Assembly: GCF_001425685.1 (NCBI RefSeq)
Contig: NZ_LMCY01000007.1
Coordinates: forward strand, 1 to 46,676
Source of the DNA: Massilia sp. Root335
GTDB taxonomy: Bacteria > Pseudomonadota > Gammaproteobacteria > Burkholderiales > Burkholderiaceae_D
Length of the DNA: 46,676 nt
Direction of reading: 5' to 3'
The notes below the pieces were generated by a model. That model saw only the letters and a program-made list of their open reading frames with translations. It was not told the origin of the DNA and made no database searches. The translations under genes were made by a program, and so were the position numbers. Shown piece after piece: positions 19,756 to 28,800 of the stretch. Each line of letters opens with the position of its first letter. The first letter of the stretch is position 1.

Positions 19756-20180
19756 TCAAACGTAAGGGAAGCGCCGTCTGGAGCGGCGGCTTGAAAGACG
19801 GCAAGGGCACCGTGTCCACGCAGAGCGGCGTCCTCAACCAGTCGCAATACGGCTTCAACACCCGCTTCGAGGATGGCGCGGGCACGAATCCGGAAGAACT
19901 GCTGGCGGCCGCGCACGCGGGCTGCTTCACGATGGCGCTGTCGGCCCAGCTGGGCGAAGCGGGCATGACGGCGCAGAAGCTGGAGACGACCGCCACCGTA
20001 TCGCTGGACAAGGCCGACGGCGGCTTCGCCATCCCCGCCGTGCACCTGGACCTCGTCGCCACGATTCCCGGCGCCGACGAGCAGGCATTCCAGGAAGCGG
20101 CGCGCAAGGCCAAGGAGGGGTGTCCCGTCTCCAAACTGTTCAACGCGAACATCACGCTGGATGCGAAGCTGCAGGCCTGA
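19752..20180 (+). CDS. osmC: OsmC-type peroxiredoxin (organic hydroperoxide reductase)
   Basis: A 142-residue OsmC protein that reduces organic hydroperoxides with a pair of reactive cysteines. C58 ([10 protein letters not shown]) and C124 (EGCPVSKLF) are the catalytic pair; length equals E. coli OsmC (143). The ATG overlaps the previous stop by four bases. The OsmC/Ohr split is called from the N-terminal [18 protein letters not shown] pattern, typical of OsmC. Likely a general stress gene here. Confidence 0.92.
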   Translation: MIKRKGSAVWSGGLKDGKGTVSTQSGVLNQSQYGFNTRFEDGAGTNPEELLAAAHAGCFTMALSAQLGEAGMTAQKLETTATVSLDKADGGFAIPAVHLDLVATIPGADEQAFQEAARKAKEGCPVSKLFNANITLDAKLQA

Positions 20181-20242
20181 ACGGTGACGTTGGCGCTGGC
20201 GGGCGGAGGCCATGGCTCGGCGCGACCGCCCGGCACAGCAAT

Positions 20243-20268
20243 CGTAGGGTGGGCGCCCCGTGCCCACC
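20243..20268. repeat. Single GTAGGGTGGGC repeat element
   Basis: CGTAGGGTGGGCGCCCCGTGCCCACC, a GGTGGGC/GCCCACC hairpin of the same family as at 13079, in the gap between osmC and gloA. No second half is seen here. Confidence 0.7.
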
Positions 20269-20335
20269 AGCCGCCTGCACGAATCTCCATGAGCGCATAA
20301 AATCCTCGCTTTCCCACGAACCAACAAGGACAACA

Positions 20336-20749
20336 ATGCGCATCCTGCACACCATGTTACGCGTCGGCGACCTGCAGCGCTCCATCGACTTCTACACCAA
20401 GGTGCTGGGCATGAAGCTGCTGCGCACGAGCGAGAATCCGGAATACAAATACACCCTCGCCTTCGTCGGCTACGGCAACAATCCGGACCACGCGGAACTC
20501 GAGCTGACCTATAACTGGGGCGTCGACAAATACGAGATGGGTTCGGCCTACGGCCATATCGCGATCTCGGCCGACGACATCTACCGGACGTGCGACCAGG
20601 TCCGTGCAGCCGGCGGCAACATTACCCGCGAACCCGGTCCCGTCAAAGGCGGCACGACCGTCATCGCCTTCATCACCGATCCGGACGGCTACAAGGTCGA
20701 ACTGATCGAGCGTGCCGACCACGCCGGCGGCGGCGGCCTGAGCAACTAA
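20336..20749 (+). CDS. gloA: Lactoylglutathione lyase (glyoxalase I)
   Basis: A 137-residue vicinal-oxygen-chelate enzyme that converts the methylglyoxal-glutathione adduct to S-lactoylglutathione. Metal ligands H5, E56, H74 and E122 fall at exactly the E. coli GloA positions, pointing to the nickel/cobalt-dependent class. The ATG at 20336 has AAGGA seven bases upstream; the longer frame from 20120 is rejected. It follows osmC after 155 bp containing a repeat, so it may have its own promoter. Confidence 0.97.
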   Translation: MRILHTMLRVGDLQRSIDFYTKVLGMKLLRTSENPEYKYTLAFVGYGNNPDHAELELTYNWGVDKYEMGSAYGHIAISADDIYRTCDQVRAAGGNITREPGPVKGGTTVIAFITDPDGYKVELIERADHAGGGGLSN

Positions 20750-20789
20750 GCCGGCACACCGCCGCGAACAAAAGTCCGCCTGACCGGTC

Positions 20790-21998
20790 TCACTTCCTCG
20801 GCTTGAGCAGCGCCAGTCCGGTGTTCGTGCGCACGACGATGTCGCCATCATCGGCCACCGCGAGCGCGCGCACGAGCACGAGGCCGGCCGGCGCCGCGAT
20901 GACCCGGTCGTTCAGGTCGACGATGCCGTCCTTCCGGGTCCACGCAATCGCGTGCTCCTCGGTCTTCGTCGTGGCCGAACCGACGACAAGGCCATCCGCA
21001 TTGATGGCGTCGGCGATCGAGAAATTGCCGGCCGGGAGGGCGCCGATGCTGGTCATCGTCGTGCCGTCGTAGACGAAGCCGCGGCCGCTGCCGTCGGCCA
21101 GCGCGGAATTGCCGGCGACGAGGCCGGCGCGATTGATCGCGACGGCTTCCGCGGTGGCGCCGCCCAGGGTGCCGATGTCGCGCATCGTGCCCGCCTCGTA
21201 GACGAAGGCGCCGACCGGACCGGCGCCGTTGCGGAACCATCCGGCCACCTGGCCGGCATCGTTGATGTCGACGGCGACGGAATTGCCGTTTGGCGAACCC
21301 AGGTCCTGCAGCGGCCCGCCCGTGCGGGTGTCGTACAGGAAGGCGTGGAACCAGGCGTTGCCCGGTCCGTACGAATAGCCGACGACCTGCCCGACCGTGT
21401 TGATGCCCAGCCCATACGAATCGCCGCCGAACGAACCGAGGTCGCGCAACGTCTTGCCGTCGTACCAGAACGCGTGCGACTGGCCGCTCGCCGTGGCCGC
21501 CCAGCCCGTGATCTTGCCGCAGTTGCTGATTACATAGCCTTCGGACGAGGTGCCGCCGAGCGTGCCCAGGTCGTGCAACGCGCCGTCGTACAGGAAGGCG
21601 TGCGGGACGTTGCTGGACGTGGCGGACCAGCCCGTCACATGGCCGCACGGATTCACCGCCTGGGCATCGGAAAAATCGCCGCCCAGCGTGCCCAGCGAAA
21701 TCGACGCATGGCCGTTGTAGAGGAAGGCGTGGGCGACGCCGTCCGCGCCGCGCGACGTACCCGCGACGATGCCGCCGTTCGCGATGCCGTGGCGCGTGAC
21801 CTCGCCGTAGACGATGCCCGGCAGCCCGATCGGGATGACGTCGTAGGTGGGACCGTTGCCGATGGGGCCGGGGCCAGGGCCCCCCGGATTGCCGTGATGG
21901 TGGCCGCCGCCGCAGGCGGACAGCGTCAGTGACAAGGCGAGCGCGGCGGCGCGGACGGCCGTCGTTGCGGATGCGGATGCGTGGAAAGACGTGAACAT
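20790..21998 (-). CDS. HAF-repeat putative lipoprotein
   Basis: A 402-residue exported protein. A signal peptide ends in a lipobox-like LTLSAC (cysteine near residue 29), followed by a Gly/His/Pro-rich linker and about seven repeats. Each repeat carries a HAFLYDG-type core plus DLGTLGG or DIGTLGG and a GxVxGxS segment. These are the HAF repeats found in secreted proteins of betaproteobacteria and relatives, probably a beta-propeller. Function unknown. It converges on gloA (40-bp gap) and lies downstream of tolC on the same strand. Confidence 0.82.
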   Translation of the reverse strand: MFTSFHASASATTAVRAAALALSLTLSACGGGHHHGNPGGPGPGPIGNGPTYDVIPIGLPGIVYGEVTRHGIANGGIVAGTSRGADGVAHAFLYNGHASISLGTLGGDFSDAQAVNPCGHVTGWSATSSNVPHAFLYDGALHDLGTLGGTSSEGYVISNCGKITGWAATASGQSHAFWYDGKTLRDLGSFGGDSYGLGINTVGQVVGYSYGPGNAWFHAFLYDTRTGGPLQDLGSPNGNSVAVDINDAGQVAGWFRNGAGPVGAFVYEAGTMRDIGTLGGATAEAVAINRAGLVAGNSALADGSGRGFVYDGTTMTSIGALPAGNFSIADAINADGLVVGSATTKTEEHAIAWTRKDGIVDLNDRVIAAPAGLVLVRALAVADDGDIVVRTNTGLALLKPRK

Positions 21999-22135
21999 GG
22001 CGACCTCGCTTTCGAAGGGTTCACGCCTGAGTGTAGGAGTGCGGGTCGCGTAAGTTCGGGTAAAGAGGAGCTTGCTTGGGGCGCCTCAAGCAGGATTTTT
22101 TAAAGCAATGCGCCGTAGAATTGAACTCGTGAATT

Positions 22136-22212
22136 CGGGGTCAGAGCCCGGTTTCAGGAAATTGCCTGAAACCGGGCTCTGACCCCGACTTATTACTGAC
22201 CCCGACTTATTA
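22136..22212. repeat. 23-bp-arm perfect hairpin plus 17-bp tandem duplication
   Basis: Arms 22136-22158 and 22165-22187 are perfect complements (outer ends CGGGGTCAGAGCCCGG...) around a 6-base loop. The right arm runs into a 17-bp sequence CTGACCCCGACTTATTA, present twice back to back (22179-22195 and 22196-22212). The second copy contains the tolC stop codon (22210-22212 on the minus strand). The hairpin has no U-tract but could stabilise or block the tolC mRNA end. The rest of the 211-bp gap (21999-22135) shows no gene. Confidence 0.85.
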
Positions 22213-23538
22213 CGGCTGCTGCAGCAACGCGTTGATCGGCTGCAGGTCTTCCTCGCGCAGCGAACCGGCCGCGGCCTTCAGTTTCAGGCCGGCCAGGATC
22301 GTGTTGTAGCGCGCGCGGGCCAGGTCGGTGCGGGTCTGGTACAGCTGGCGCTGGGCATTCAGCACGTCGATGTTGATACGCACGCCGACCTGGTAACCGA
22401 GCTTGTTCGATTCCAGCGCGGAATTGCTCGACACCTCGGCCGCTTCCAGCGCCTTCACCTGCGCGAGGCCGCTGTTCACGCCAAGGAACGATTGGCGCGC
22501 CACCAGCGCGGCGTTGCGGCGGTTCGCTTCCAGGTCGTTGCGGGCCTTGTCTTCCAGCGCGATCGATTCGCGCACCTTGCTCGTCACGGCGAAGCCGCTG
22601 AAGATCGGGATGCTGTACTGGATGCCGATCGAGTTGCTGTTGGTCTTGCCGGACGTGCGATCGATCTGGCCGTTGATGTCGCGATGCAGCGACGACGCCA
22701 CCAGGTCCACGGTCGGGAGGTGGCCGGCGCGGTTTTTCGAGATGTCGCGCTTGGCCGATTCCAGCTGCAGCTGGGCCACGGTCACGGCATAGTTCTGGTT
22801 CTCGGCGGCGGACACCCACTGATCGACGTTGATCGGCTGCGGCGCCGTCAGGTTCACACCCGTGCGCAAGGTGGCCAGCGCGGACGGCGGCGTGCCGATG
22901 ATCGCCTGCAGCGCCGTCTTCTTGGTCTCCAGATCGTTGACGGCGGCAATTTCCTGCGACACGACCAGGTCGTACGCGGCCTGGGCTTCATGGGTGTCGG
23001 TGATGGTCTGCGTGCCGACTTCGAAGTTGCGCTTGGCGGACGCCAGCTGCTCGGTCACGGCGACCTTTTGCGCACGCGTGGATTCCAGCGTGTCCTGGGC
23101 GGCCAGCACGTCGAAATAGGCTTGCGACACGCGCGTGATCAGGTCTTGCTGGGCCTGGGCAAACTGGGCTTCCGAGATGGCTTGCTGCAGCTTGCTCTGC
23201 TGGTAGGTTTCCCAGCGGTCCCAGCGGAACAACGGTTGCTGCAGCGTGACCTGGACTTCGTTGGTGCGCAGGTTGGAGCCGCCGGCCATGAGCGGGTTGT
23301 TGTTCCACGCCGTGAAGTCGGCGTTGTTCTTCGTGATGTCGCCGCTGATGCCGACGGTCGGCAGCAGGCCGGAACGCCCCTGGGTGATACGTTCGCGTCC
23401 CGCGGCGGCGGCCGCGCGGGCGCTGGCATACGTGGCGTCGTTCGCCAATGCCTGCTGGTACACCTGGATCAGATCGGCCGCCTGGGCATCGAGCGAAAAC
23501 GCGCTGGCCAACAATACGGCGATGAGGGGCTTCTGCAT
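22210..23538 (-). CDS. tolC: TolC family outer-membrane efflux channel
   Basis: A 442-residue outer-membrane factor forming the exit duct for RND/ABC efflux pumps and type I secretion. Signal peptide about 1-20 ending in AQA, then two alpha-helical/beta-strand halves, the first starting ADLIQVYQQALANDATY and the second near YAVTVAQLQLESAKRDI. The start ATG 23538 has GGAG upstream; the frame to 23562 is longer without support. It is third in a run with the pcm-like gene and a rhodanese. No pump gene is adjacent. Confidence 0.94.
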   Translation of the reverse strand: MQKPLIAVLLASAFSLDAQAADLIQVYQQALANDATYASARAAAAAGRERITQGRSGLLPTVGISGDITKNNADFTAWNNNPLMAGGSNLRTNEVQVTLQQPLFRWDRWETYQQSKLQQAISEAQFAQAQQDLITRVSQAYFDVLAAQDTLESTRAQKVAVTEQLASAKRNFEVGTQTITDTHEAQAAYDLVVSQEIAAVNDLETKKTALQAIIGTPPSALATLRTGVNLTAPQPINVDQWVSAAENQNYAVTVAQLQLESAKRDISKNRAGHLPTVDLVASSLHRDINGQIDRTSGKTNSNSIGIQYSIPIFSGFAVTSKVRESIALEDKARNDLEANRRNAALVARQSFLGVNSGLAQVKALEAAEVSSNSALESNKLGYQVGVRINIDVLNAQRQLYQTRTDLARARYNTILAGLKLKAAAGSLREEDLQPINALLQQP

Positions 23539-23581
23539 TACTTTCTCCGTCGGAGTCATCAATAGTTAAGGACGCAGGCCG

Positions 23582-23905
23582 TCAATACTTGGGCATCGAA
23601 GGATCGACCTGCACGGCCCAGGCGTGTATTCCGCCTGTGAGGTTGGTAATGTTGCTGAATCCGTTGCGCTCCAGGAAAGCGGCCACTTGCATGCTGCGTG
23701 CGCCGTGGTGGCACACGCAGACGATGTCCTGGCCGTCATCCAGTTCGCTCACGCGGATCGGAATCAGGTTCATCGGAATCTGGGTCGACCCCTCGATGTG
23801 GCAGGTCTCGAATTCCCAGTTTTCGCGGACGTCGAGCAGCAGCGGCTTCGGACGCGACGGGTCGGCCAGCCAGGCGGCCAACTCGGGGGCGGTAATGTGC
23901 TGCAT
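23582..23905 (-). CDS. Single-domain rhodanese-like sulfurtransferase
   Basis: A 107-residue rhodanese domain. The active-site loop is C-H-H-G-A-R with cysteine C65, preceded by a DVRENWEFETCHIEGSTQIPM segment typical of the family. Cytoplasmic, no signal peptide. It would carry a persulfide for a thiol acceptor; the partner is unknown. It starts 17 bp after the pcm-like gene and ends 43 bp before tolC, so it is co-transcribed. Longer readings of the frame upstream run through pcm and are artefacts. Confidence 0.9.
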   Translation of the reverse strand: MQHITAPELAAWLADPSRPKPLLLDVRENWEFETCHIEGSTQIPMNLIPIRVSELDDGQDIVCVCHHGARSMQVAAFLERNGFSNITNLTGGIHAWAVQVDPSMPKY

Positions 23906-23922
23906 CCTTGCGTCTCCGTCGA

Positions 23923-24576
23923 TCAGAACTGGAAGTGCGACGGCACCGGGGCGCCGGTCAGGTAGCGCACGTTGGTCTCGAACACCTTGATCGTGCTGTA
24001 CGTGTTCTCGCCCGTGCGGGTGATGATCGACGCTTCCATCACCGGCGCCTGGCCGACGATGGCGGCGATGCGGCCACCCACCTTCACCTGCTTCAGGATG
24101 GCTTCCGGCAGCACTTCCAGCGCGCCCGAGATCACGATCGCGTCGTACGGTGCGGCTTTTTCCCAGCCCTGCGCGCCATTGCCCGTTTCCACGGTCACGT
24201 TGTGGATGCCGGCATTGGCCAGGTTCTTCTTCGCCAGTTCCGCGGTTTCCGGATTGATTTCCACGGTGGTCACCTTGGCGGCGCGGTGCGCCAGCAGGGC
24301 AGCCATATAGCCCGACCCCGTGCCGATTTCCAGCACGGTCTCGTGTTTCTTCACACCGACTTCCTGCAGGATGCGCGCTTCGAACTTCGGCGCCAGCATG
24401 GTGTCGCCGCCCGGCAGCGGGATCTCGACGTCGGCGAACGCCAGGTTCTGGTACGCCGCCGGCACGAACTGTTCGCGCTTGACGACGTGCAGCAGGTCGA
24501 GCACATCCTGGTCCAGCACGTTCCACGGACGGATCTGCTGTTCGATCATGTTGAAGCGGGCTTGTTCGATATTCAT
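23923..24576 (-). CDS. pcm: Protein-L-isoaspartate O-methyltransferase-like protein
   Basis: A 217-residue SAM-dependent methyltransferase of the PCMT family, with motif I VLEIGTGSGYMAALLA in mid-protein. Two canonical PCMT features are altered: the TIS(Q/A)P active-site loop reads TMLAP, and the (V/I)TAA(A/P) segment reads ISGALE. Enzymatic repair of isoaspartate is therefore uncertain, and a different methyl acceptor is possible. It is first of the pcm-rhodanese-tolC run. The ATG at 24576 is the only good start. Confidence 0.82.
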   Translation of the reverse strand: MNIEQARFNMIEQQIRPWNVLDQDVLDLLHVVKREQFVPAAYQNLAFADVEIPLPGGDTMLAPKFEARILQEVGVKKHETVLEIGTGSGYMAALLAHRAAKVTTVEINPETAELAKKNLANAGIHNVTVETGNGAQGWEKAAPYDAIVISGALEVLPEAILKQVKVGGRIAAIVGQAPVMEASIITRTGENTYSTIKVFETNVRYLTGAPVPSHFQF

Positions 24577-24741
24577 CTTTGTACTCGGTGGGAAAATAAA
24601 TAATCCGATATTTTATCGTTGAACGGCTTCAGCAAACATATCTTAACGATATGAGGCTGAGTACCACGGGAAATTGCGACAGTCTGCAGTTTAAGGGGCA
24701 TGAAACCCGGAAAACAGCGTCTTGACGTAGGAAAACGGGGG

Positions 24742-25398
24742 TCACGCGGCTTCGGCGCCCGGGGCGGCCGGCAGCAGCCCGTGCAGCGCCATGTCGAGAA
24801 AGGTGTCGAGGAAGGCCTGCGGTGCCAGTTCCGCAGGCGGACATGGACCGACGGAATGCTTCCAGATGATCAGGGTGAGCATCGGCGCGAACAGCACCTG
24901 GGTCGTCGTGACGACGTCGATCGGCCGGAACTCGCCGCGCGCGATGCCGCGCTCGAGCATCGTCGCCATCGCCTTCGTACCGCGGTTGATGACTTCTTCC
25001 TGGTAGAAGCGGGCCAGTTCCGGGAAGTTGCCGGCTTCGGCCATGACGAGCTTGATGATGCCGGACGCCTTTGTCGCACCCAGCCGCTGCCACCACGAGT
25101 GGATCAGGTGGCGCAGCAGGTCGGCGCTGTGGCCGTCGAACTCGGCGACGGACGCTTCCGCCTCGCCGATCACGGGCACGATATTGCTGCGCACGACGGC
25201 CTTGAACAGTTCTTCCTTGTTTTCGTAATACAGGTACAAGGTGCCTTTCGACACGCCGGCACGGCGCGCGACGTCTTCCAGGCGTGTGGCGGCGTAACCA
25301 CGCTCGACGAACAGGTCGATGGCCGCCTCCAGCAACTCCTGGGGCCGCGCGTCCTTACGGCGCTCCCAGCGCGGCTTGGTGTCAAAGGGGCATGGCAT
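24742..25398 (-). CDS. TetR/AcrR family transcriptional regulator
   Basis: A 218-residue repressor-type protein. An N-terminal helix-turn-helix (ATRLEDVARRAGVSKGTLYLYYENKEEL) is followed by a ligand-binding domain about residues 70-210. The start is ATG 25398; the frame can be read from TTG 25413. It lies 165 bp upstream of the pcm-rhodanese-tolC run on the same strand, so tolC or an unlinked pump is a reasonable target. The ligand is unknown. The gap 24577-24741 shows no gene and should contain the pcm promoter. Confidence 0.9.
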   Translation of the reverse strand: MPCPFDTKPRWERRKDARPQELLEAAIDLFVERGYAATRLEDVARRAGVSKGTLYLYYENKEELFKAVVRSNIVPVIGEAEASVAEFDGHSADLLRHLIHSWWQRLGATKASGIIKLVMAEAGNFPELARFYQEEVINRGTKAMATMLERGIARGEFRPIDVVTTTQVLFAPMLTLIIWKHSVGPCPPAELAPQAFLDTFLDMALHGLLPAAPGAEAA

Positions 25399-25408
25399 GC
25401 TTCTGTCC

Positions 25409-25427
25409 GACAACTAACTGTTGAGTC
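25409..25427. promoter_or_regulatory. Candidate TetR autoregulatory operator
   Basis: GAC-A-ACTAACTGTTG-AGTC: outer GAC/GTC and inner CAAC/GTTG are inverted around 25418, 11 bp upstream of the regulator's ATG. This is the usual place and size for a TetR-family operator, but the symmetry is imperfect. Confidence 0.35.
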
Positions 25428-25539
25428 AGCAAATATAGACCTGGGGATAGGGCCAGTCAAGAACAGCAGGCCCTGACGGTAGTATACTGGCAGCTTGCCC
25501 GCCTCCGGTCTTTACACCACGATTTCCCCGGCCGTTCCC

Positions 25540-25812
25540 GTGAATTCTCCGTCTGCCCCCGTCCATTGCCGCCCCGGCTGCGGCGCCTGCTGCACCGCCC
25601 CGTCGATCACGTCCCCGATTCCCGGCATGCCGAACGGTAAGCCGGCCGGCGTGCGCTGCGTGCAGCTGGACGAGCACAATGGCTGCAGGATTTTCGGGCA
25701 GCCGGGCCGGCCCCGCGTCTGCGGCAGCCTGCCGCCCTCGCGCGAGATGTGCGGCGACACGCGCGAGCAGGCGATGTTCTTCCTGTCCGAACTGGAGCGC
25801 TTGACAGCCTGA
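25540..25812 (+). CDS. YkgJ family cysteine-cluster protein
   Basis: A roughly 90-residue protein with the YkgJ cysteine pattern: C10-x3-C14-x2-CC (17-18), then C40, C49, C61 and C71. These presumably bind zinc or an iron-sulfur cluster. The [23 protein letters not shown] segment is typical of the short betaproteobacterial members. The start is uncertain: GTG 25540 is preferred because it begins just before the conserved CRPGC, but TTG 25495 is possible and neither has a good ribosome site. Function is unknown in the family. Confidence 0.78.
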   Translation: MNSPSAPVHCRPGCGACCTAPSITSPIPGMPNGKPAGVRCVQLDEHNGCRIFGQPGRPRVCGSLPPSREMCGDTREQAMFFLSELERLTA

Positions 25813-25919
25813 CCTTGAAACAGTAACTCGACGGCGGCCCCCTTCCTCATGGTAAGCTTGCGGCCCGCGCGGCACCGTCCGCGCACGCGTCCCCAACCCT
25901 ACCGAACCGCATACACCAA

Positions 25920-26753
25920 ATGGATATCATTCTCGCCCTGAAAGCGATCATCATGGGCCTCGTCGAGGGCTTCACGGAATTCCTGCCGATTTCGTCCACT
26001 GGACACCTGATCCTGGCCGGCAGTCTGATCAATTTCACGGGCGAAGTGGCCCAAGTGTTCGAAATCGCGATCCAGGCCGGCGCCATCTTCGCCGTGATGT
26101 GGGAATACCGCGTGCGGATCGGCGCCGCGCTGGGCGGCGTCACGTCCGATCCGCGCCAGCAAAAGCTCGTCATCAACCTGATCGTCGCCTTCCTGCCGGC
26201 GGCCGTGCTGGGCGTGTTGTTCAGCAAGGCGATCAAGGCGCACCTGTTCGCACCGGTGCCGGTGGCTGCCGCGTTCATCGTGGGCGCCTTCGTGATCCTG
26301 TGGGCGGAACGCCGCCACAAGGTGCTGCCGGGCGCGCACCGCATCCAGACCGTGGACGACATGACCGTGCTCGACGCGTTCAAGGTCGGCTGCGCCCAGT
26401 GCTTCGCGCTGATCCCGGGCACGAGCCGTTCGGGTGCCACGATCATCGGCGGCATGCTGTTCGGCCTGTCGCGCACGGCCGCGACGGAATTCTCGTTCTT
26501 CCTCGCGATCCCGACCCTGCTGGCCGCGACCGTGTACTCCGTCTTCAAGGCGCGCCACGACCTGCACGCGACGGACCTGCCGCTGTTCCTGATCGGCGGC
26601 GTCGCGGCGTTCGTTTCCGCCTTCCTGTGCGTCCGTTGGCTGTTGCGCTTCATCAGCACGCACGACTTCACGGGCTTCGCCTGGTACCGTATCGTGTTCG
26701 GTGTGGTCATCCTGGTCACCGCCCATTTCGGCTGGGTCGTCTGGGCCGAGTAA
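25920..26753 (+). CDS. uppP: Undecaprenyl-diphosphate phosphatase
   Basis: A 277-residue polytopic inner-membrane protein (about eight spans) of the BacA/UppP family. It recycles undecaprenyl pyrophosphate to the monophosphate carrier for peptidoglycan and glycan synthesis. Both signature motifs are visible: [14 protein letters not shown] (about 16-29) and [13 protein letters not shown] (about 164-176). It precedes recQ by 18 bp. Confidence 0.97.
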   Translation: MDIILALKAIIMGLVEGFTEFLPISSTGHLILAGSLINFTGEVAQVFEIAIQAGAIFAVMWEYRVRIGAALGGVTSDPRQQKLVINLIVAFLPAAVLGVLFSKAIKAHLFAPVPVAAAFIVGAFVILWAERRHKVLPGAHRIQTVDDMTVLDAFKVGCAQCFALIPGTSRSGATIIGGMLFGLSRTAATEFSFFLAIPTLLAATVYSVFKARHDLHATDLPLFLIGGVAAFVSAFLCVRWLLRFISTHDFTGFAWYRIVFGVVILVTAHFGWVVWAE

Positions 26754-26771
26754 TTTGAAAGCAGCAGCACC

Positions 26772-28592
26772 ATGACGAGCGACATCCAGCAACGCGCGCT
26801 GCAGATCCTGCAGTCGGTATTCGGCTACCCCGCCTTCCGCGGGCAGCAGGCCGACATCGTCGAGCACGTGGCGTCCGGCGGCGATGCGCTCGTGCTGATG
26901 CCCACCGGCGGCGGCAAGTCGCTGTGCTACCAGATTCCCGCGCTGCTGCGCGACGGCGTCGGCGTCGTCGTGTCGCCGCTGATCGCGCTGATGCAGGACC
27001 AGGTCGACGCGCTGGCCGAAGTCGGCGTGCGCGCCGCGTTCCTGAACTCGACGCAGACGTTCGAAGAGACGCTGCGCATCGAACGCATGGTGCGCACCGG
27101 CGAACTGGACCTCGTCTACGTGGCGCCCGAGCGCCTGATGACGCCGCGCTGCCTGGAGCTGTTCGAGTCCGCGCACATCTCGCTGTTCGCCATCGACGAG
27201 GCGCACTGCGTGTCGCAATGGGGTCACGATTTCCGGCCCGAATACATCCGCCTGTCGATCCTGCACGAGCGCTTCCCGCACGTGCCGCGCATCGCGCTGA
27301 CCGCGACGGCCGACCAGCTCACGCGCGCCGAAATCGCCCAGCGCCTGCAGCTGGACGAGGCGCGCCAGTTCGTGTCGTCGTTCGACCGTCCGAACATCCG
27401 CTATGCCATCGTCGAAAAGACGAACGGCCGCAAGCAGCTGCTCGACTTCATCTCGGCGGAACACCCGGGCGACTCCGGCATCGTCTACTGCCTATCGCGC
27501 AAGAAGGTCGAGGAGACGGCGGCGTTCCTCAACGAAAACGGCATCCGCGCCCTGCCCTATCACGCGGGCATGGAGTATTCGCTGCGGGCCGAAAACCAGG
27601 CGCGCTTCCTGCGCGAGGACAACATCGTGATGGTGGCGACCATCGCGTTCGGCATGGGCATCGACAAGCCGGACGTGCGCTTCGTCTGCCACCTCGACCT
27701 GCCCAAATCGCTCGAAGGCTATTACCAGGAAACGGGCCGCGCGGGCCGCGACGGCTTGCCGTCGAACGCCTGGATGGCCTACGGTTTGCAGGACGTCGTG
27801 CTGCAGCGCCGGATGATCGACGAATCCGAGGCCGACGAGAATTTCAAGCGCGTGCTGTCGTCGAAACTCGACGCCATGCTGGGCCTGTGCGAGACGCTCA
27901 GCTGCCGGCGCATGCGCCTGCTCGAATACTTCGGCGAGCGCTCCGGCCCGTGCGGCAACTGCGACACGTGCCTGATCCCGCCGACGTCGTTCGACGCGAC
28001 GGTGCCCGTGCAAAAGCTGCTGTCGGCGATCTACCGCGTCGACCAGCGCTTCGCGGCCGGCCACGTGATCGACGTGCTGCGCGGCGTGTCGTCCGAACGC
28101 ATCGTGCAGTGGCACCACGACAAACTGACCGTGTTCGGCGTCGGTGCCGAGCGCGGCGAACAGGAATGGCGCGCCATCGTGCGCCAGACCATCGCCCTCG
28201 GCCTCGTCACCGTCGACCACGACGCATTCAGTTCACTGAAACTGACGGAGGCGGCGCGGCCGGTGCTGAAGGGCGAGCAGAACGTGCAGCTGCGCCAGTA
28301 CCAGAAACCGGTCAAGCCCAAGCGCACGTCGACGCCGCGCGGCAGCTACGAAGAGGTCGAGCTGTCGAAGTCCGAACAGGCGATCTTCGACAAGCTGCGC
28401 TGGTGGCGCGTCGAAACGGCGCGCGCGCACGGCGTGCCGGCGTACGTCGTGTTCCAGGATGCGACCCTGCGCGAGATCTCCAAGGTCAAGCCCACGTCGC
28501 TGGATCAGCTGCGCGGCGTCTCGGGCGTCGGCGAGAAGAAGCTGACGTCGTATGGCGACGAGATCGTCGGCATCATCAGCGAGATGGTGTAG
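26772..28592 (+). CDS. recQ: ATP-dependent DNA helicase RecQ
   Basis: A 606-residue 3'-5' superfamily 2 helicase acting in recombination and fork repair. Walker A is MPTGGGKS (K49), Walker B is DEAH (142-145) followed by the aromatic-rich loop [13 protein letters not shown]. The zinc-binding cysteines are in [23 protein letters not shown], then a winged helix and a C-terminal HRDC domain (about 530-606). Length matches E. coli RecQ (609). No LexA box was seen upstream of uppP-recQ. Confidence 0.98.
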   Translation: MTSDIQQRALQILQSVFGYPAFRGQQADIVEHVASGGDALVLMPTGGGKSLCYQIPALLRDGVGVVVSPLIALMQDQVDALAEVGVRAAFLNSTQTFEETLRIERMVRTGELDLVYVAPERLMTPRCLELFESAHISLFAIDEAHCVSQWGHDFRPEYIRLSILHERFPHVPRIALTATADQLTRAEIAQRLQLDEARQFVSSFDRPNIRYAIVEKTNGRKQLLDFISAEHPGDSGIVYCLSRKKVEETAAFLNENGIRALPYHAGMEYSLRAENQARFLREDNIVMVATIAFGMGIDKPDVRFVCHLDLPKSLEGYYQETGRAGRDGLPSNAWMAYGLQDVVLQRRMIDESEADENFKRVLSSKLDAMLGLCETLSCRRMRLLEYFGERSGPCGNCDTCLIPPTSFDATVPVQKLLSAIYRVDQRFAAGHVIDVLRGVSSERIVQWHHDKLTVFGVGAERGEQEWRAIVRQTIALGLVTVDHDAFSSLKLTEAARPVLKGEQNVQLRQYQKPVKPKRTSTPRGSYEEVELSKSEQAIFDKLRWWRVETARAHGVPAYVVFQDATLREISKVKPTSLDQLRGVSGVGEKKLTSYGDEIVGIISEMV

Positions 28593-28600
28593 CGCGATGC

Positions 28601-28628
28601 CGCGTGGGCACGGGGTGCCCACCCTACG
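28601..28628. repeat. GTAGGGTGGGC repeat element after recQ
   Basis: CGCGTGGGCACGG...CCCACCCTACG, the reverse orientation of the family, begins 9 bp after the recQ stop codon. It pairs with the oppositely oriented copies at 28646 and 28723. Confidence 0.75.
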
Positions 28629-28640
28629 GCAATGGAGACA

Positions 28641-28800
28641 TCGCATGGTGGGCACCCTGTGCCCACCATGCATTCACGTCATTTTTTGGTGAACACCGAG
28701 TCCCAGACCCCGTGGCCCAGTCGTAGGGTGGGCACCCTGTGCCCACCATGCATTCACGTCATTTTTTGGTGAACACCAGGTCCCAGACCCCGTGGCCCAG
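28641..28800. repeat. 80-bp tandem duplication of the trmB 3' end plus repeat
   Basis: Bases 28641-28720 and 28721-28800 are two direct copies with four mismatches (28644, 28646, 28698, 28699 against the bases 80 further on). Each unit contains a GGTGGGCACCCTGTGCCCACC hairpin, the trmB stop codon and the last roughly 14 codons of trmB. The copy at 28721-28800 belongs to the live gene; the other is a detached vestige. The repeat element probably mediated the duplication. Confidence 0.9.

Noticed and set aside
20120..20335. N-terminal extension of gloA
   Set aside because: It overlaps osmC and a repeat. The ATG at 20336 has a good ribosome site and places H5/E56/H74/E122 at canonical positions.
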